Below, one piece after another: positions 1 to 8,419 of a stretch of 64,000 nucleotides of DNA. Source of the DNA: Picosynechococcus sp. PCC 7003 (lineage in GTDB: Bacteria > Cyanobacteriota > Cyanobacteriia > Cyanobacteriales > MRBY01). Positions within the stretch are counted from its first letter, which is position 1, and each line of letters opens with the position of its first letter. The position numbers and the translations under genes are program-made. The notes under the pieces were generated by a model. It was not told the origin of the DNA, did not search any database, and saw only the letters and a program-made list of their open reading frames with translations. The stretch covers positions 2,870,661 to 2,934,660 of the forward strand of contig NZ_CP016474.1 of NCBI RefSeq assembly GCF_001693255.1. Reading direction: 5' to 3'.

Positions 1-463
1 GTTTTTTGTCCGCCTCGCGCAGAATAATATTTTCTGGCTTAATGTCCCGGTGGATGATTTGTTTGGTTTCGATAAATTCCAAAATATCGAGGGTGTCCAC
101 CAAGATTTGCCGGACTGTGGTGGCGGATTGGGGCCCTTCGTTTTTTAAGAGAGCTTCTAGGGTTTGGCCTTCGATGTATTCCTGAACTAGGTAAAATTTG
201 CCTTCTTCTTCAAAATAGGCATAGAGGCTGGGAATTTGGGGATTGCTACCAAGTTCTTCTAGTAATACGGCCTCCCGTTGAAACCGTTCCTGCACCAGAC
301 GATAGATTTCAGATTGATCTTCAAGGGGTCGAAGCTGCTTCGCGACACGGATAGGTTGGGAGGGCATGTAGCTGTCTTTTACAAGGTATGTGACGCCAAA
401 TCCTCCACTACCCAACTCACGGAGAACTTGATATCGACCAGAACCGATTGTCTGTTTCGTCAT
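1..463 (-). CDS. Serine/threonine protein kinase, N-terminal part (runs off the window)
   Basis: The first 154 residues of a Hanks-type kinase are visible. The glycine loop LGSGGFGVTYL is at residues 17-27, the likely ATP-anchoring lysine is K42 (VAKQL), and the catalytic loop HRDIKPEN starts at residue 138 with D140 as catalytic base. The ATG at 461-463 gives a normal kinase N-terminus. The activation loop and anything C-terminal lie outside the window. The gene follows two FHA-domain genes and a small membrane-protein gene on the same strand. FHA domains bind phosphothreonine, so a shared phospho-signalling role is a reasonable inference. The domain call is firm; substrate and full architecture are unknown. 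Confidence 0.93.
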   Translation of the reverse strand, partial: MTKQTIGSGRYQVLRELGSGGFGVTYLVKDSYMPSQPIRVAKQLRPLEDQSEIYRLVQERFQREAVLLEELGSNPQIPSLYAYFEEEGKFYLVQEYIEGQTLEALLKNEGPQSATTVRQILVDTLDILEFIETKQIIHRDIKPENIILREADKK

Positions 464-636
464 GGCTTCAGGTTATATTTCGCGACGTCAAAGGGGCGCT
501 GAGGGCCTTTGATGCTATTCATCATAAACGGAGAATCTCAAAAGTCTGGCTACAGGTGAGAAATTCTCAAGCAAAAAGGCGATCGCCTCTTACCTTACCG
601 TCAAATACCAAGGCTACCCTCGCAAAAATTGTGTCC

Positions 637-1077
637 CTAGAACCAGCGTCCACCATGGAAACGCCATCGCGGAAATAAAATACGCATCACACTCTGGGAG
701 GCCACAAAGATCCCTAGCCAAACTGAGCCGTAGTGAATCACAAACCAGGTTAAGGACAGATCCTCCGTCAGGGGCAAAGCGACGCCCACAACATTCCGTA
801 AGCCAGCCCACAAGAGTAAAAAGAAGACCCCCTCCCATAGGGCCGCCAGCCATTGCAGCGCCGCTGGCCAATCTTGATCCCAACGGTAATTTTGCAAATA
901 GATATAAAGACAATCCCAGCCAAGGCCAAAGACGGTGATGTAACCCCAAATCGCCCAATAGACAGCACCAACGGGATTGCCCCAGAGTCCCTCTGCAAAG
1001 CAGACTGTAAGGAGGGCACCCACCGTACCCATCAAGAGGAGTCGAGTTTGCCAGCGGCCAAGGAGTGTTGGGGTCAT
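637..1077 (-). CDS. Small conserved membrane protein, function unknown
   Basis: 146 residues, strongly hydrophobic and rich in tryptophan, with about four likely membrane segments (around residues 12-30, 38-58, 70-95 and 108-130). I recognise no catalytic motif. The start codon overlaps the stop of the upstream FHA-flavoprotein gene (ATGA-type overlap, 1074-1077), which indicates translational coupling and a functional link with that protein. A Ser/Thr kinase gene follows 173 nt downstream on the same strand. It could be a membrane anchor or partner for the FHA-oxidoreductase; that role is inference. Confidence 0.7.
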   Translation of the reverse strand: MTPTLLGRWQTRLLLMGTVGALLTVCFAEGLWGNPVGAVYWAIWGYITVFGLGWDCLYIYLQNYRWDQDWPAALQWLAALWEGVFFLLLWAGLRNVVGVALPLTEDLSLTWFVIHYGSVWLGIFVASQSVMRILFPRWRFHGGRWF

Positions 1078-3026
1078 GGGGCTTGATTGTTAATCCATTT
1101 AAACCATTGGGATAGGGAAGCCAAGGGATGCAGGGGGCGCACCTGGGGGGCATTTTCCTGAACCAAAGCTTCTACTGATTTTAGGGCACAGTATTGCAAG
1201 CCCAAAAAGCTATCGACGGCCGCATAGGGGCCACCAAAGGTAATGGCACCGGCTGCATACATTCGGCCGGAGCGGTTGCGCATTTCGGGCATTTCAAAAT
1301 CATTGTTGACCTGGAGGCGGCCAATGGCATTGAGGGGCAGTTGGTAATGGGTGACCAAATCATCCAACAAAGGTGTTGCTTTGACCTTTCCGTCTAGGCC
1401 CGTGGCGTCAATGATGTAGTTGGCGGTGAGGGTAAGTTCCCCTGTGATCCCTTTTTCGCGGATTCGCGTCACCGGACGTCCCTGGGCATCGGGTTCGACG
1501 GCCACGACATCCCCAAAAACGATCCGGTACCAACCTTTATCTAAGCCCGTTTGGATGATGTCACTCCAGTCGTGGCGATCGGCAGTGGTGGTGCCACCCC
1601 AATCAGCCAGGAGATTACTGCGTTCCCTGGGGGCGGCGCTTTCTAATTGTTCCCGGAGGGTGCCGCCCCAACAGGCCTTGGGCCAATTAAAGGGTTGGAG
1701 CTCAAAGTGGTTACTGACGGGTCGCTGGGCGAGGCCAAATTTGTTTCCTACGGGTTTCGGCGATCGCATCAGATGCAAAATCGAAATGTTGGGGTTCCGG
1801 CGGCGGGCCTCGTAGATGCGCTGGATCACCCTAGAGGCAACAATGCCCCGACCCCGAATCAAGACCGTCCCCCCCTGGCGTTCGAGGGTGCTGTACACGT
1901 GATCATGTTCTTCGTAGGCATTGACGACCGTTTTAAAGTCCCCTGTTTTTTCGCGGTAGTCCTGGAGATCTGGCAAAAATTGGATCACCGGATATCCCGT
2001 ACACAAATGGACATAACGGCCAATGACAAAGGCATGGCGGCCCCGGCCCGCAGAATAGGCGATCGCATAACGACCATCATCCGTTTTTCGGATTGCCCGC
2101 ACCCGCCCAAACCGATAAATGTGGGGCCAACCGATGCGCTGTGCCTCCCGGTCGATGGATTTAAAAACATTCCCGGACCGGGGCGTATAGGTTTCGATTA
2201 GGGTCGGTTCCCCAAATACTTGCCAAAGATGGCGACAGGCTGCTTGGAAATGACCCCGCAAAAAATCTTGGTAGGCTTCCCGGAGGGCGTAGCTGGGCCA
2301 ACCCCAGAGGTTATCGGGGCAAGAATCAGAGTTTGACCGGAGCCGTTCGTGGGCCGGAATTTGTGAGTTGATACACAAGCGTTGGTAACGCCCATAGGGT
2401 TTTGCTTCTAGTCCCAGGGCGCGGATTTGCTGCACTTGCACACCATATACCCGCAAAAAATCAGCCCAAATATAGCTCCCTAGCCCCGCCCCAACGGTGA
2501 CATAGTCCATTTCTTCCACGGGCAGTGTGGTGGCGTATAAATCTTGGGGGCGCAGATATTGCTCGTTAAAGATGGCGGGGGGAAAAGCTTCTACTGGGGA
2601 ACTGCCGCTGGGGGGATCCGGCTGTTGTTGTTCTGGTACCTGAATAAAAGAATCGCTGGAACGGCGTAGGGTCGCCGGTTGGTTAGGGGCTGTGGTGGTA
2701 ATCGAAATTTCATAGGGGCCAATCCGCACGACATCCCCAGATTGCAGGCTTCTTTGGGTTTGGCGCTGCCCATTTACAAACACGCCATTACTACTATTTT
2801 GATCCCCAATCCACAGTTGATCGGCCTGGAGAGAAATGAGGGCATGGTACCGAGAAACCTGGGAACTATTGAGGGTTAATTTGGCGACGGGTTGTCCATT
2901 GGCGATCGCCGCCGGCATGCTGTTGGCATCGCGGCCAATGGCAATGGGTAACCCCAGGGCTAAGGTTTGAACGTCACTCGTGAGGGGATCTTTCCAGCTT
3001 AACCAGACCTGCTGCAATGTCGTCAT
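1074..3026 (-). CDS. FHA domain fused to an FAD/NAD(P)-binding oxidoreductase-like protein
   Basis: 650 residues. An FHA domain occupies roughly residues 25-110, with the typical SxxH core seen as VSRYHALISL followed by NSSNGVFVNG. A linker of about 60 residues leads to a Rossmann-type flavoprotein region that starts near residue 175 with VGAGLGSYIW (GxGxxG-like). A second nucleotide-binding stretch (IRGRGIVASR) lies near residue 395, and an IDATGLDG segment lies near 565. The layout resembles FAD-dependent N-hydroxylating monooxygenases or NAD(P)-binding regulators, but the reaction cannot be read from sequence. FHA domains bind phosphothreonine peptides, so the oxidoreductase may be recruited by kinase activity. 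It lies between a second FHA gene upstream and a coupled membrane protein downstream. Confidence 0.82.
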   Translation of the reverse strand: MTTLQQVWLSWKDPLTSDVQTLALGLPIAIGRDANSMPAAIANGQPVAKLTLNSSQVSRYHALISLQADQLWIGDQNSSNGVFVNGQRQTQRSLQSGDVVRIGPYEISITTTAPNQPATLRRSSDSFIQVPEQQQPDPPSGSSPVEAFPPAIFNEQYLRPQDLYATTLPVEEMDYVTVGAGLGSYIWADFLRVYGVQVQQIRALGLEAKPYGRYQRLCINSQIPAHERLRSNSDSCPDNLWGWPSYALREAYQDFLRGHFQAACRHLWQVFGEPTLIETYTPRSGNVFKSIDREAQRIGWPHIYRFGRVRAIRKTDDGRYAIAYSAGRGRHAFVIGRYVHLCTGYPVIQFLPDLQDYREKTGDFKTVVNAYEEHDHVYSTLERQGGTVLIRGRGIVASRVIQRIYEARRRNPNISILHLMRSPKPVGNKFGLAQRPVSNHFELQPFNWPKACWGGTLREQLESAAPRERSNLLADWGGTTTADRHDWSDIIQTGLDKGWYRIVFGDVVAVEPDAQGRPVTRIREKGITGELTLTANYIIDATGLDGKVKATPLLDDLVTHYQLPLNAIGRLQVNNDFEMPEMRNRSGRMYAAGAITFGGPYAAVDSFLGLQYCALKSVEALVQENAPQVRPLHPLASLSQWFKWINNQAP

Positions 3027-3059
3027 GTTAATGAATTCTGAGGAGAAACAAGCAAAACC

Positions 3060-3578
3060 TTAAGATTGTGGCCGAGCCATCATCACCGTATTAGCTGCGG
3101 CTAAGGAAAACCCACACCAGGGACATCCCTGTTTGAGCACCTGCTCATCATACCGAGAAACCCTACCACAGGACGGGTTAGGGCATTTCAAACCGTAGGC
3201 TGAGGCCGTGTTGGGTTGGGGAGGGGAGGTCGTCTGAGTTTGGCCTGGCAACACTAACTGAGACACCTGCAATTGAATCCGACCGAGTTGGATTTGGCTG
3301 CCCTGGGATAGATTGGCCGTCCCTTGGGTAAGCTGGTAGCCATCAATGAGGGGGGGGTTGGAGGGGCGAAGATTTTGAATGAGCGCAGCATCTAAGGTCG
3401 CACTAAAAAATAATTCCACATGGAGAGAAGAAACACTGCGGTCAGCAAAGACAATGTCACACCGGGCCGGATCTCGGCCAAGCCGCAATTTCTGGGCAAC
3501 TTTTGTGGTTGCAGCTTGGTGAAATGTGTAGTGGTGGGGGTGATTTTGTAACGACCACTCTAGGGTTAATTTTTCCAT
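3060..3578 (-). CDS. FHA-domain protein with C-terminal zinc ribbon
   Basis: 172 residues from the ATG at 3576-3578. An upstream in-frame start at 3638 exists but would add 20 residues that do not look like domain sequence. The FHA fold covers about residues 20-110 (LGRDPARCDIVF then SVSSLHVELFF, where H replaces the usual SxxH context as SSLHVE). The C-terminus carries CPNPSCGRVSRYD then CPWCGF, a four-cysteine zinc ribbon. It stands 33 nt upstream of the FHA-flavoprotein gene, so the two are probably co-transcribed. It likely works as a phosphopeptide-binding adaptor; partners are unknown. Confidence 0.8.
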   Translation of the reverse strand: MEKLTLEWSLQNHPHHYTFHQAATTKVAQKLRLGRDPARCDIVFADRSVSSLHVELFFSATLDAALIQNLRPSNPPLIDGYQLTQGTANLSQGSQIQLGRIQLQVSQLVLPGQTQTTSPPQPNTASAYGLKCPNPSCGRVSRYDEQVLKQGCPWCGFSLAAANTVMMARPQS

Positions 3579-3987
3579 TATTCTCAACACTGACTGCGTG
3601 TAGATGCCTAAGTATAGATTGGCTTTGTCCTCTGTCAAATTATAGTAATGATCTGCTAGAGAGAAAAAAGAACTTCACGGTTTTTAATGGCCAAGCGTTA
3701 ACTCCATTGATGTCGATTGAGTAATGATCTTTGCTCAAGATTTAATTTTTTTGAATAAAGAGTTTTTGCTTAAATCAACTCTTTTTTACAGAGATTAATC
3801 AGTATTTAAACACGAATCTTTTTCCTTGATATTGTCCTCAAGGATTTCTGAAAAGCAGAGGATTTTTTGGGAGAAAGGACACTTTTTTAGGCCCAGACCG
3901 ATGCTAAAGACGCATTTTACCGGGGTCAATTCCCGATAAAATATGTTTGAGTGAATTTTAAGAAAAGAGCTTTGGGAGCTGACTGGC
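3579..3987. other. Gene-free divergent region with promoter-like and terminator-like elements
   Basis: No protein gene is apparent. On the plus strand, TTGGCT (3619-3624) and TATAGT (3641-3646) are spaced by 16 nt. A hairpin with an 8-bp stem (3757-3764 with 3777-3784) and a short T run ends at 3787. An 11-nt direct repeat, AGTAATGATCT, occurs at about 3644 and 3720. On the minus strand, a TATAAT (3639-3644) could be the -10 of the FHA operon. The promoter of the pentapeptide gene probably lies in the right half. Confidence 0.5.
3652..3787 (+). ncRNA. Candidate small RNA between promoter-like and terminator-like signals
   Basis: The stretch begins just after a possible -10 box (TATAGT, 3641-3646) and ends at a stem-loop with an 8-bp stem (AAAGAGTT / AACTCTTT) and T residues. 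No plus-strand gene lies upstream that would need this terminator. The same AT-rich sequence could instead be the promoter of the minus-strand FHA operon, and the T run is short. I do not recognise a known RNA family. Confidence 0.22.
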
Positions 3988-4488
3988 ATGCTAGCAATGT
4001 GTAAACGGTTAATGGCGATCGCCTTGGTTGCTTGGGTCATGATTTTCGCCTGGGGCAGTTTCGACTTACCAGAGGCCTGGGCCGTGGACTATAACAAACG
4101 AACCTTTATTCAAGAAGATTTTTCCCACCAGGACTTGCGGGACAATAGCTACGATCTTTCCAGTCTCCGGGGTTGCGATTTTAGTTACTCAGACCTACGG
4201 GGGGTGCGTTTTTTCTCGGCCAATCTCGAATTTGTCAATTTTGAAGGGGCGGATCTCCGGGGGGCAGTCCTAGATTCGGCCCGCATTGGCCACGCAAATT
4301 TTAAAAATGCCAACCTAGAGGGGGCTTTCCTCGCCAGCGTCAAAATCACGCCGTCCACAGTTATTGAAGGAGCCGATTTTACTGATGCCCTAATCTTGGC
4401 GCGGGAAAATGACAAGCTTTGTGAACTGGCCAGCGGCACTAACCCCACCACGGGCCGTGATACCGCTGAAACGCTGTATTGCCCGTAG
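3988..4488 (+). CDS. Exported pentapeptide-repeat protein, probably thylakoid lumen or periplasm
   Basis: 166 residues. A hydrophobic signal sequence (about residues 8-30) ends at an AWA signal-peptidase-like site, as in lumenal pentapeptide proteins. From about residue 45 to 135 there are A(D/N)LXX-type repeats such as ANLEFVNFEGADLRGAVLDS, which fold into a right-handed beta-helix. Two cysteines near the C-terminus (KLCEL and LYCP) could form a disulfide in an oxidising compartment. Pentapeptide proteins are common in cyanobacteria but rarely have a known function. The start at 3988 (or the second ATG at 3997) gives a complete signal peptide. Confidence 0.85.
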   Translation: MLAMCKRLMAIALVAWVMIFAWGSFDLPEAWAVDYNKRTFIQEDFSHQDLRDNSYDLSSLRGCDFSYSDLRGVRFFSANLEFVNFEGADLRGAVLDSARIGHANFKNANLEGAFLASVKITPSTVIEGADFTDALILARENDKLCELASGTNPTTGRDTAETLYCP

Positions 4489-4622
4489 ATTTTCTTCGCG
4501 ATCAAATTTTACTCAAAGGTTGAATTACAACCCATTGACCACCTTCGCCATCCGGTTGAGGTGGTTTTTGTTTGGGATTTTATTGACTTTCAACAATCAA
4601 TTCAGGGAAGCTGAAACAAACT

Positions 4623-5276
4623 ATGTTGGGGTTTACCATGGCTGATTCTGGGCGCAATCCATTGCAATATCTACCGCTGACCGTCGGGATGATCGGGGGA
4701 ACAATGTTGATGGTTAACCGTTTACTGACCCCCGCCCTCAGCGATTCCCAGGCCCGTTCCGACGTGGTGGGGGTGATTCTCAGTGCTGTTTTGATTTTGA
4801 CCACTTTGCTGTGGGAGCAGATCCAACCCAAGGCTCCGGAAGCAGTTGTCCTAGAAGGAGAAGAGCGGTTTGAGCTGGCCGAGGCTCTACCGGATGCGGT
4901 CAAAACTGAGCTTGCCTGGGCGTCCCACCTGCTGCTGACCAATACGGTGACAAAATCGGTGGTGGTTTACCGTGATGGCGAGACAATTCTGCGGCGGGGT
5001 ATTTTTGGGGCGAAAAAAGATTTTAATGTTGGGGCGATCGCCAAACGGGTACTAGAAACCCAAAAGGCCGTGTATCTGGTGACATTAAAAATGTATCCAG
5101 GGCGGGTCGAATTTGACTATTTACCAGAAAATACCCAGGGTATTATTTGCCAACCCCTCGGTGAAACGGGGCTATTAGTTTTAGGGACAAATATTCCCCG
5201 CAGCTACACAAAACAAGATGAAAATTGGGTGGCAGCGCTGGCGGAAAAATTGGCGATCGCCCTTGAAGAGATTTAG
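4623..5276 (+). CDS. CCB2/CCB4-like cofactor assembly factor of cytochrome b6f (complex C subunit B)
   Basis: 217 residues, or 212 from the ATG at 4638. Two membrane segments near the N-terminus (about residues 17-37 and 48-64) are followed by a soluble GAF-like domain of about 140 residues. The pattern matches proteins annotated as cofactor assembly of complex C subunit B, related to algal CCB2/CCB4, which help attach the extra haem (c-i) to cytochrome b6. The membrane topology and cyanobacterial context fit; the assignment rests on recall of the family rather than on a catalytic motif. The neighbours give no operon support. Confidence 0.65.
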   Translation: MLGFTMADSGRNPLQYLPLTVGMIGGTMLMVNRLLTPALSDSQARSDVVGVILSAVLILTTLLWEQIQPKAPEAVVLEGEERFELAEALPDAVKTELAWASHLLLTNTVTKSVVVYRDGETILRRGIFGAKKDFNVGAIAKRVLETQKAVYLVTLKMYPGRVEFDYLPENTQGIICQPLGETGLLVLGTNIPRSYTKQDENWVAALAEKLAIALEEI

Positions 5277-5820
5277 GGCTTTTCGGGTGAAGGGGATCTC
5301 TATAAAATCTAAAAAATTTACCCTTAACAGAACAAAACCACCCAGAACCTACTTTCCTTAGAACTTCCGGAACCCTTTTACTTAAGACTCTCTGGAGACA
5401 TTAACTGAATCATCTTGCTGCCCGACTTGACAGTTTATTCAGTTACGTTGCTCCCTGTTTCTACAGGTGGTTGGAAGTGCAGATTTCGCGCTTGGATGGT
5501 TTTGCTTCATTCGACGAGACAGATATGCAAAGAAACAGCTTGGTTTATCTCCTTAACTAACTTTACTTTACTCAGACAGTGGCTGTTTTATCTGCCAGGG
5601 AAGTTAAGTTCTACCTAACTTCACTTATTAATTTAACAGGGTTTCTTGACCAACACAATTACTTTCAATGAAAGTTCATTCTTCGCTGAGTAAAAGCATT
5701 TTTTTCTATGAAGAAACGTAAATGCTCGGCCTCGAATCTACCAGATCAATCCCTAGGCCAAACACCCTTTACACAGACGGCTATGGTAGCTTGGGGAAAG
5801 ATTTTTCTTTGGGTCTGTTC
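5277..5820. other. Gene-free stretch before the ABC ATPase gene
   Basis: I find no convincing coding sequence in these 544 nt; a 67-codon frame at 5415-5618 has no gene-like composition. A hairpin with a 7-bp stem (5600-5606 with 5616-5622) and a short CCTGT/ACAGG hairpin near 5458 are visible. The region could hold a long leader or an unrecognised small RNA. It matches none of the structured RNAs I know (tmRNA, RNase P RNA, SRP RNA). Confidence 0.35.
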
Positions 5821-6474
5821 ATGCTCTACATCCAAGATTTGGTGTACCATCCTGCGGCGACTCCTGAGCCAATCTTGCAGCAGGTGAACCTCAAGTTAGC
5901 CCCCCAAGAAATGGGGATGATTGTGGGGCCGAGTGGTTCTGGGAAAACGACGTTGCTCGAAATTCTGGCGGGCTTGGCCCAGCAGACCCAGGGACAGATC
6001 CGCTGGCAAGAACAAACCCTGACCAATTTCCACTTGCAACAGTTGGCGGGTCTAGTGTTTCAGTTCCCGGAGCGTCATTTCTGCGCCTCGACGATTTTAG
6101 ATGAAGTCCGGTTTGGCCATCCAGAATTACGCCTCGAACAAATCCAAGCTGCTCTAGGGGAGGTGGGCCTCGAAAATTTGGATCTCAAGGCTTCACCCCA
6201 TGCCCTCAGTGGGGGACAACAACGGCGTTTATCCCTTGCGGTGCAACTGATTCGCCAGCCGAACCTGTTGATGCTGGATGAGCCAACGGCGGGTTTAGAT
6301 TGGTCGATGCGATCGCAGTTGGCAAAATTACTGGCAAAGCTAAAACAACATTGGACGCTATTAATCGTTACCCACGATCCCCACGAACTAGAGGCGATCG
6401 CCGACCGTTGTTGGCATATTGATCGGGGTCAAATTACCGTGACAAAGGAGCCTGGGGCCGCAAATGTTCCTTAG
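5821..6474 (+). CDS. ABC transporter ATP-binding protein (ECF/CbiO-like)
   Basis: 217 residues from the ATG at 5821, which yields the standard start MLYIQDLVYHP. An in-frame ATG at 5722 would add 33 atypical residues. The Walker A is GPSGSGKT, the Q-loop is LVFQFPE, the signature is LSGGQQRR, the Walker B is LLMLDEPTAG, and the switch histidine is in VTHDPHE. The FQFPE Q-loop is typical of energy-coupling-factor and cobalt-type ATPases and of chloroplast ABCI10/11 homologues. No membrane partner is adjacent, so the transported substrate is unknown. The last 41 nt overlap the 3' end of bioD on the other strand. Confidence 0.9.
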   Translation: MLYIQDLVYHPAATPEPILQQVNLKLAPQEMGMIVGPSGSGKTTLLEILAGLAQQTQGQIRWQEQTLTNFHLQQLAGLVFQFPERHFCASTILDEVRFGHPELRLEQIQAALGEVGLENLDLKASPHALSGGQQRRLSLAVQLIRQPNLLMLDEPTAGLDWSMRSQLAKLLAKLKQHWTLLIVTHDPHELEAIADRCWHIDRGQITVTKEPGAANVP

Positions 6475-7147
6475 AAACCAACTGTTCCAAGTGCCAATTG
6501 GCGGCGATTTTTGCCAGAGCCGACGCGTCTAAAAGGTTTTCCAAGTGGGGCATGATTCCAAGCACCGGGATTTGGGTGAATTGTTGCAGCATGGTCGGCG
6601 GCGTCAAAGCCTCGATTTGTCCCATGGCTTCGGGGGTACCGCAACTGAGGATGATCCCCTTGAGGTTAACCTTCCGTTCCCGCGCCAAACTCACCTGGGC
6701 GATCGCCTGGCCAATGGAACCCAATTTCACCGGCACCACCAACAGCGTCGGCAGCTTCCACTGGCCGGCCAAATCCGCCACCGTTAACTCATCGGTCACC
6801 GGCGATCCCAAGCTCCCCAGGGACTCAGCAATCACGAAATCTTGAGAATTGTTTAAGGCCTGGAGCTCTCGCCAAACGATCCCCAGATCAATGGCTTTTC
6901 CTTCCAGTTGGGCCGCGACGGGCGGTGCCACGGGGGTTTCATACTCCAAAGGCACCCTTAGAACTGTTCCCTCATCACAGAATTTTTCGTACCATTGGCG
7001 ATCGCCAATCCCCGTCTGGAGTAGTTTGATGACTCCTAGCTGAGAAAAAGGAAGAAAATGGCGCCAATAAGCAATCAGGGCCGAGCTGACTACTGTTTTC
7101 CCCACTTCTGTGTCTGTTCCCGCGATTAACAAGCAATTTTGCAGCAT
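6434..7147 (-). CDS. bioD: Dethiobiotin synthetase
   Basis: 237 residues. BioD closes the ureido ring of dethiobiotin from 7,8-diaminononanoate, CO2 and ATP in biotin synthesis. The P-loop GTDTEVGKT is at residues 10-18. A conserved lysine follows in VIKLLQTG, where the family usually has KPVQTG; this is a slightly unusual variant. The ESLGSLGSPV segment corresponds to the substrate-binding EGAGG loop of the family, also altered. The altered loops mean a diverged member or a related P-loop amidase-type protein cannot be fully excluded. The gene stands alone and overlaps the ABC ATPase gene tail-to-tail by 41 nt. Confidence 0.82.
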   Translation of the reverse strand: MLQNCLLIAGTDTEVGKTVVSSALIAYWRHFLPFSQLGVIKLLQTGIGDRQWYEKFCDEGTVLRVPLEYETPVAPPVAAQLEGKAIDLGIVWRELQALNNSQDFVIAESLGSLGSPVTDELTVADLAGQWKLPTLLVVPVKLGSIGQAIAQVSLARERKVNLKGIILSCGTPEAMGQIEALTPPTMLQQFTQIPVLGIMPHLENLLDASALAKIAANWHLEQLVSKEHLRPQAPLSR

Positions 7148-7364
7148 AGAAAAATTTCAAATTGAATTTCAAGGTTTATTGAGTACAATAGACCCTGAAG
7201 ATCAGCACCTTCCTTAACAATTTTTTTATTTTCTATTAACCCTAATCCTTTTCAGTGGCGATGATTGCCCCCAATGGTTCTACCGTATCTATCCAGTCTA
7301 ATAAATGGGGCTGAGTAATTGTACTTTGGTAACACATATCATCGAAACGACCAAAAGGAGGATT

Positions 7365-7430
7365 ATGGCGTTCGCACTGATCCCTTGGATGTCCTTTATC
7401 AAACCGAAAGAGAGGTTTATTCCGCTGTGA
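7365..7430 (+). CDS. Short upstream ORF coupled to prsA (21 codons)
   Basis: A strong Shine-Dalgarno (AAGGAG, 7355-7360) lies 4 nt before an ATG at 7365. The frame encodes 21 residues (starting MAFALIPWMSF) and stops at TGA 7428-7430. That stop overlaps the GTG at 7427-7429, which is in frame with the PrsA body (GTGA overlap). The strong ribosome-binding site therefore serves this short frame rather than prsA directly, as in a translationally coupled leader peptide. A frameshift at the prsA 5' end could give the same picture. No function is known for the peptide. Confidence 0.5.
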   Translation: MAFALIPWMSFIKPKERFIPL

Positions 7431-8419
7431 GCCACTCCGCCACCCTCGCCTTACAATCTGTTCTCCAAACCCCCACCGATAGCAACCGTCTCCGAATTTT
7501 TTCGGGATCGGCGAATTTACCCCTAGCCAACGAAGTGGCCCGTTATCTGGGCATGGATCTTGGCCCCATGATCCGAAAGCAGTTTGCCGACGGTGAAATG
7601 TATATCCAGGTGCAAGAGTCCATTCGCGGTTGTGATGTCTACCTAATTCAACCCTCCTGTCGTCCGGTCAACGATCACCTGATGGAACTGTTGATCATGA
7701 TCGATGCCTGTCGACGGGCTTCGGCTCGGCAAATCACAGCGGTGATCCCCTACTATGGCTATGCTCGCGCCGACCGCAAAACCGCTGGCCGGGAATCAAT
7801 TACAGCCAAATTAGTCGCTAACTTGATTACCCAAGCAGGGGCTGGTCGGGTACTGGCGATGGATCTCCATTCAGCGCAAATCCAAGGGTATTTTGACATT
7901 CCCTGTGACCATGTCTACGGTTCCCCGGTGATCATCGACTACCTCAAAAGCAAAAATTTAGAAGATATTGTGGTGGTCTCTCCCGATGTGGGCGGGGTGG
8001 CACGGGCGCGGGCCTTTGCGAAAAAATTAGACGATGCGCCTTTGGCCATTATCGATAAACGTCGCCAAGCCCACAATGTCGCCGAAGTGATGAACGTCAT
8101 CGGGGAAGTCAAAGGAAAAACGGCGATCCTTGTCGATGACATGATCGACACGGCGGGGACGCTCCAGGAAGGGGCCAGATTGCTGAAGAAGGAAGGGGCG
8201 AAAGAAGTATATGCCTGTGCGACCCATCCGGTATTTTCTGGGCCAGCGGTTGATCGTCTTTCTAGCGGGTTGTTTGAGGAGGTCATCGTCACCAATACGA
8301 TTCCGGTGCCTGCCGATAAGCAATTTAAGGAACTGACGGTTTTAACAGTGGCAAATCTCCTTGGAGAAACCATCTGGCGCATCCACGAGGAAAGTTCTGT
8401 GAGCAGTATGTTCCGGTAG
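7427..8419 (+). CDS. prsA: Ribose-phosphate pyrophosphokinase (PRPP synthase)
   Basis: Makes PRPP from ribose 5-phosphate and ATP for nucleotide, histidine and tryptophan synthesis. From the GTG at 7427 the protein has 330 residues, matching the usual cyanobacterial length. A TTG at 7319 would also be in frame but adds 36 odd residues. Visible motifs are the ATP loop (FADGEMYIQ), the PYYGYARADRK segment and the PRPP-binding motif VDDMIDTAGTL. The conserved DLHSAQIQGYF segment is also present. The start overlaps the stop of a 21-codon upstream ORF that carries the good Shine-Dalgarno, so translation may be coupled. It stands alone otherwise. Confidence 0.95.
   Translation: MSHSATLALQSVLQTPTDSNRLRIFSGSANLPLANEVARYLGMDLGPMIRKQFADGEMYIQVQESIRGCDVYLIQPSCRPVNDHLMELLIMIDACRRASARQITAVIPYYGYARADRKTAGRESITAKLVANLITQAGAGRVLAMDLHSAQIQGYFDIPCDHVYGSPVIIDYLKSKNLEDIVVVSPDVGGVARARAFAKKLDDAPLAIIDKRRQAHNVAEVMNVIGEVKGKTAILVDDMIDTAGTLQEGARLLKKEGAKEVYACATHPVFSGPAVDRLSSGLFEEVIVTNTIPVPADKQFKELTVLTVANLLGETIWRIHEESSVSSMFR

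Noticed and set aside
614-1153. 179-codon minus-strand frame in another phase across the small membrane-protein gene
   Set aside because: It would overlap the end of the FHA-flavoprotein and the membrane gene; the 637-1077 frame has coupled start and better membrane topology.
1647-2201. 184-codon plus-strand frame opposite the FHA-flavoprotein gene
   Set aside because: Antisense shadow of a clear two-domain protein; composition typical of shadow frames.
5415-5618. 67-codon frame in the spacer before the ABC ATPase
   Set aside because: No start context, odd composition; more likely noncoding.
5277-5640. Idea that the spacer encodes 6S, SRP or RNase P RNA
   Set aside because: The conserved core sequences of SRP RNA and RNase P RNA are absent, and I could not fold a long 6S-like rod by eye.
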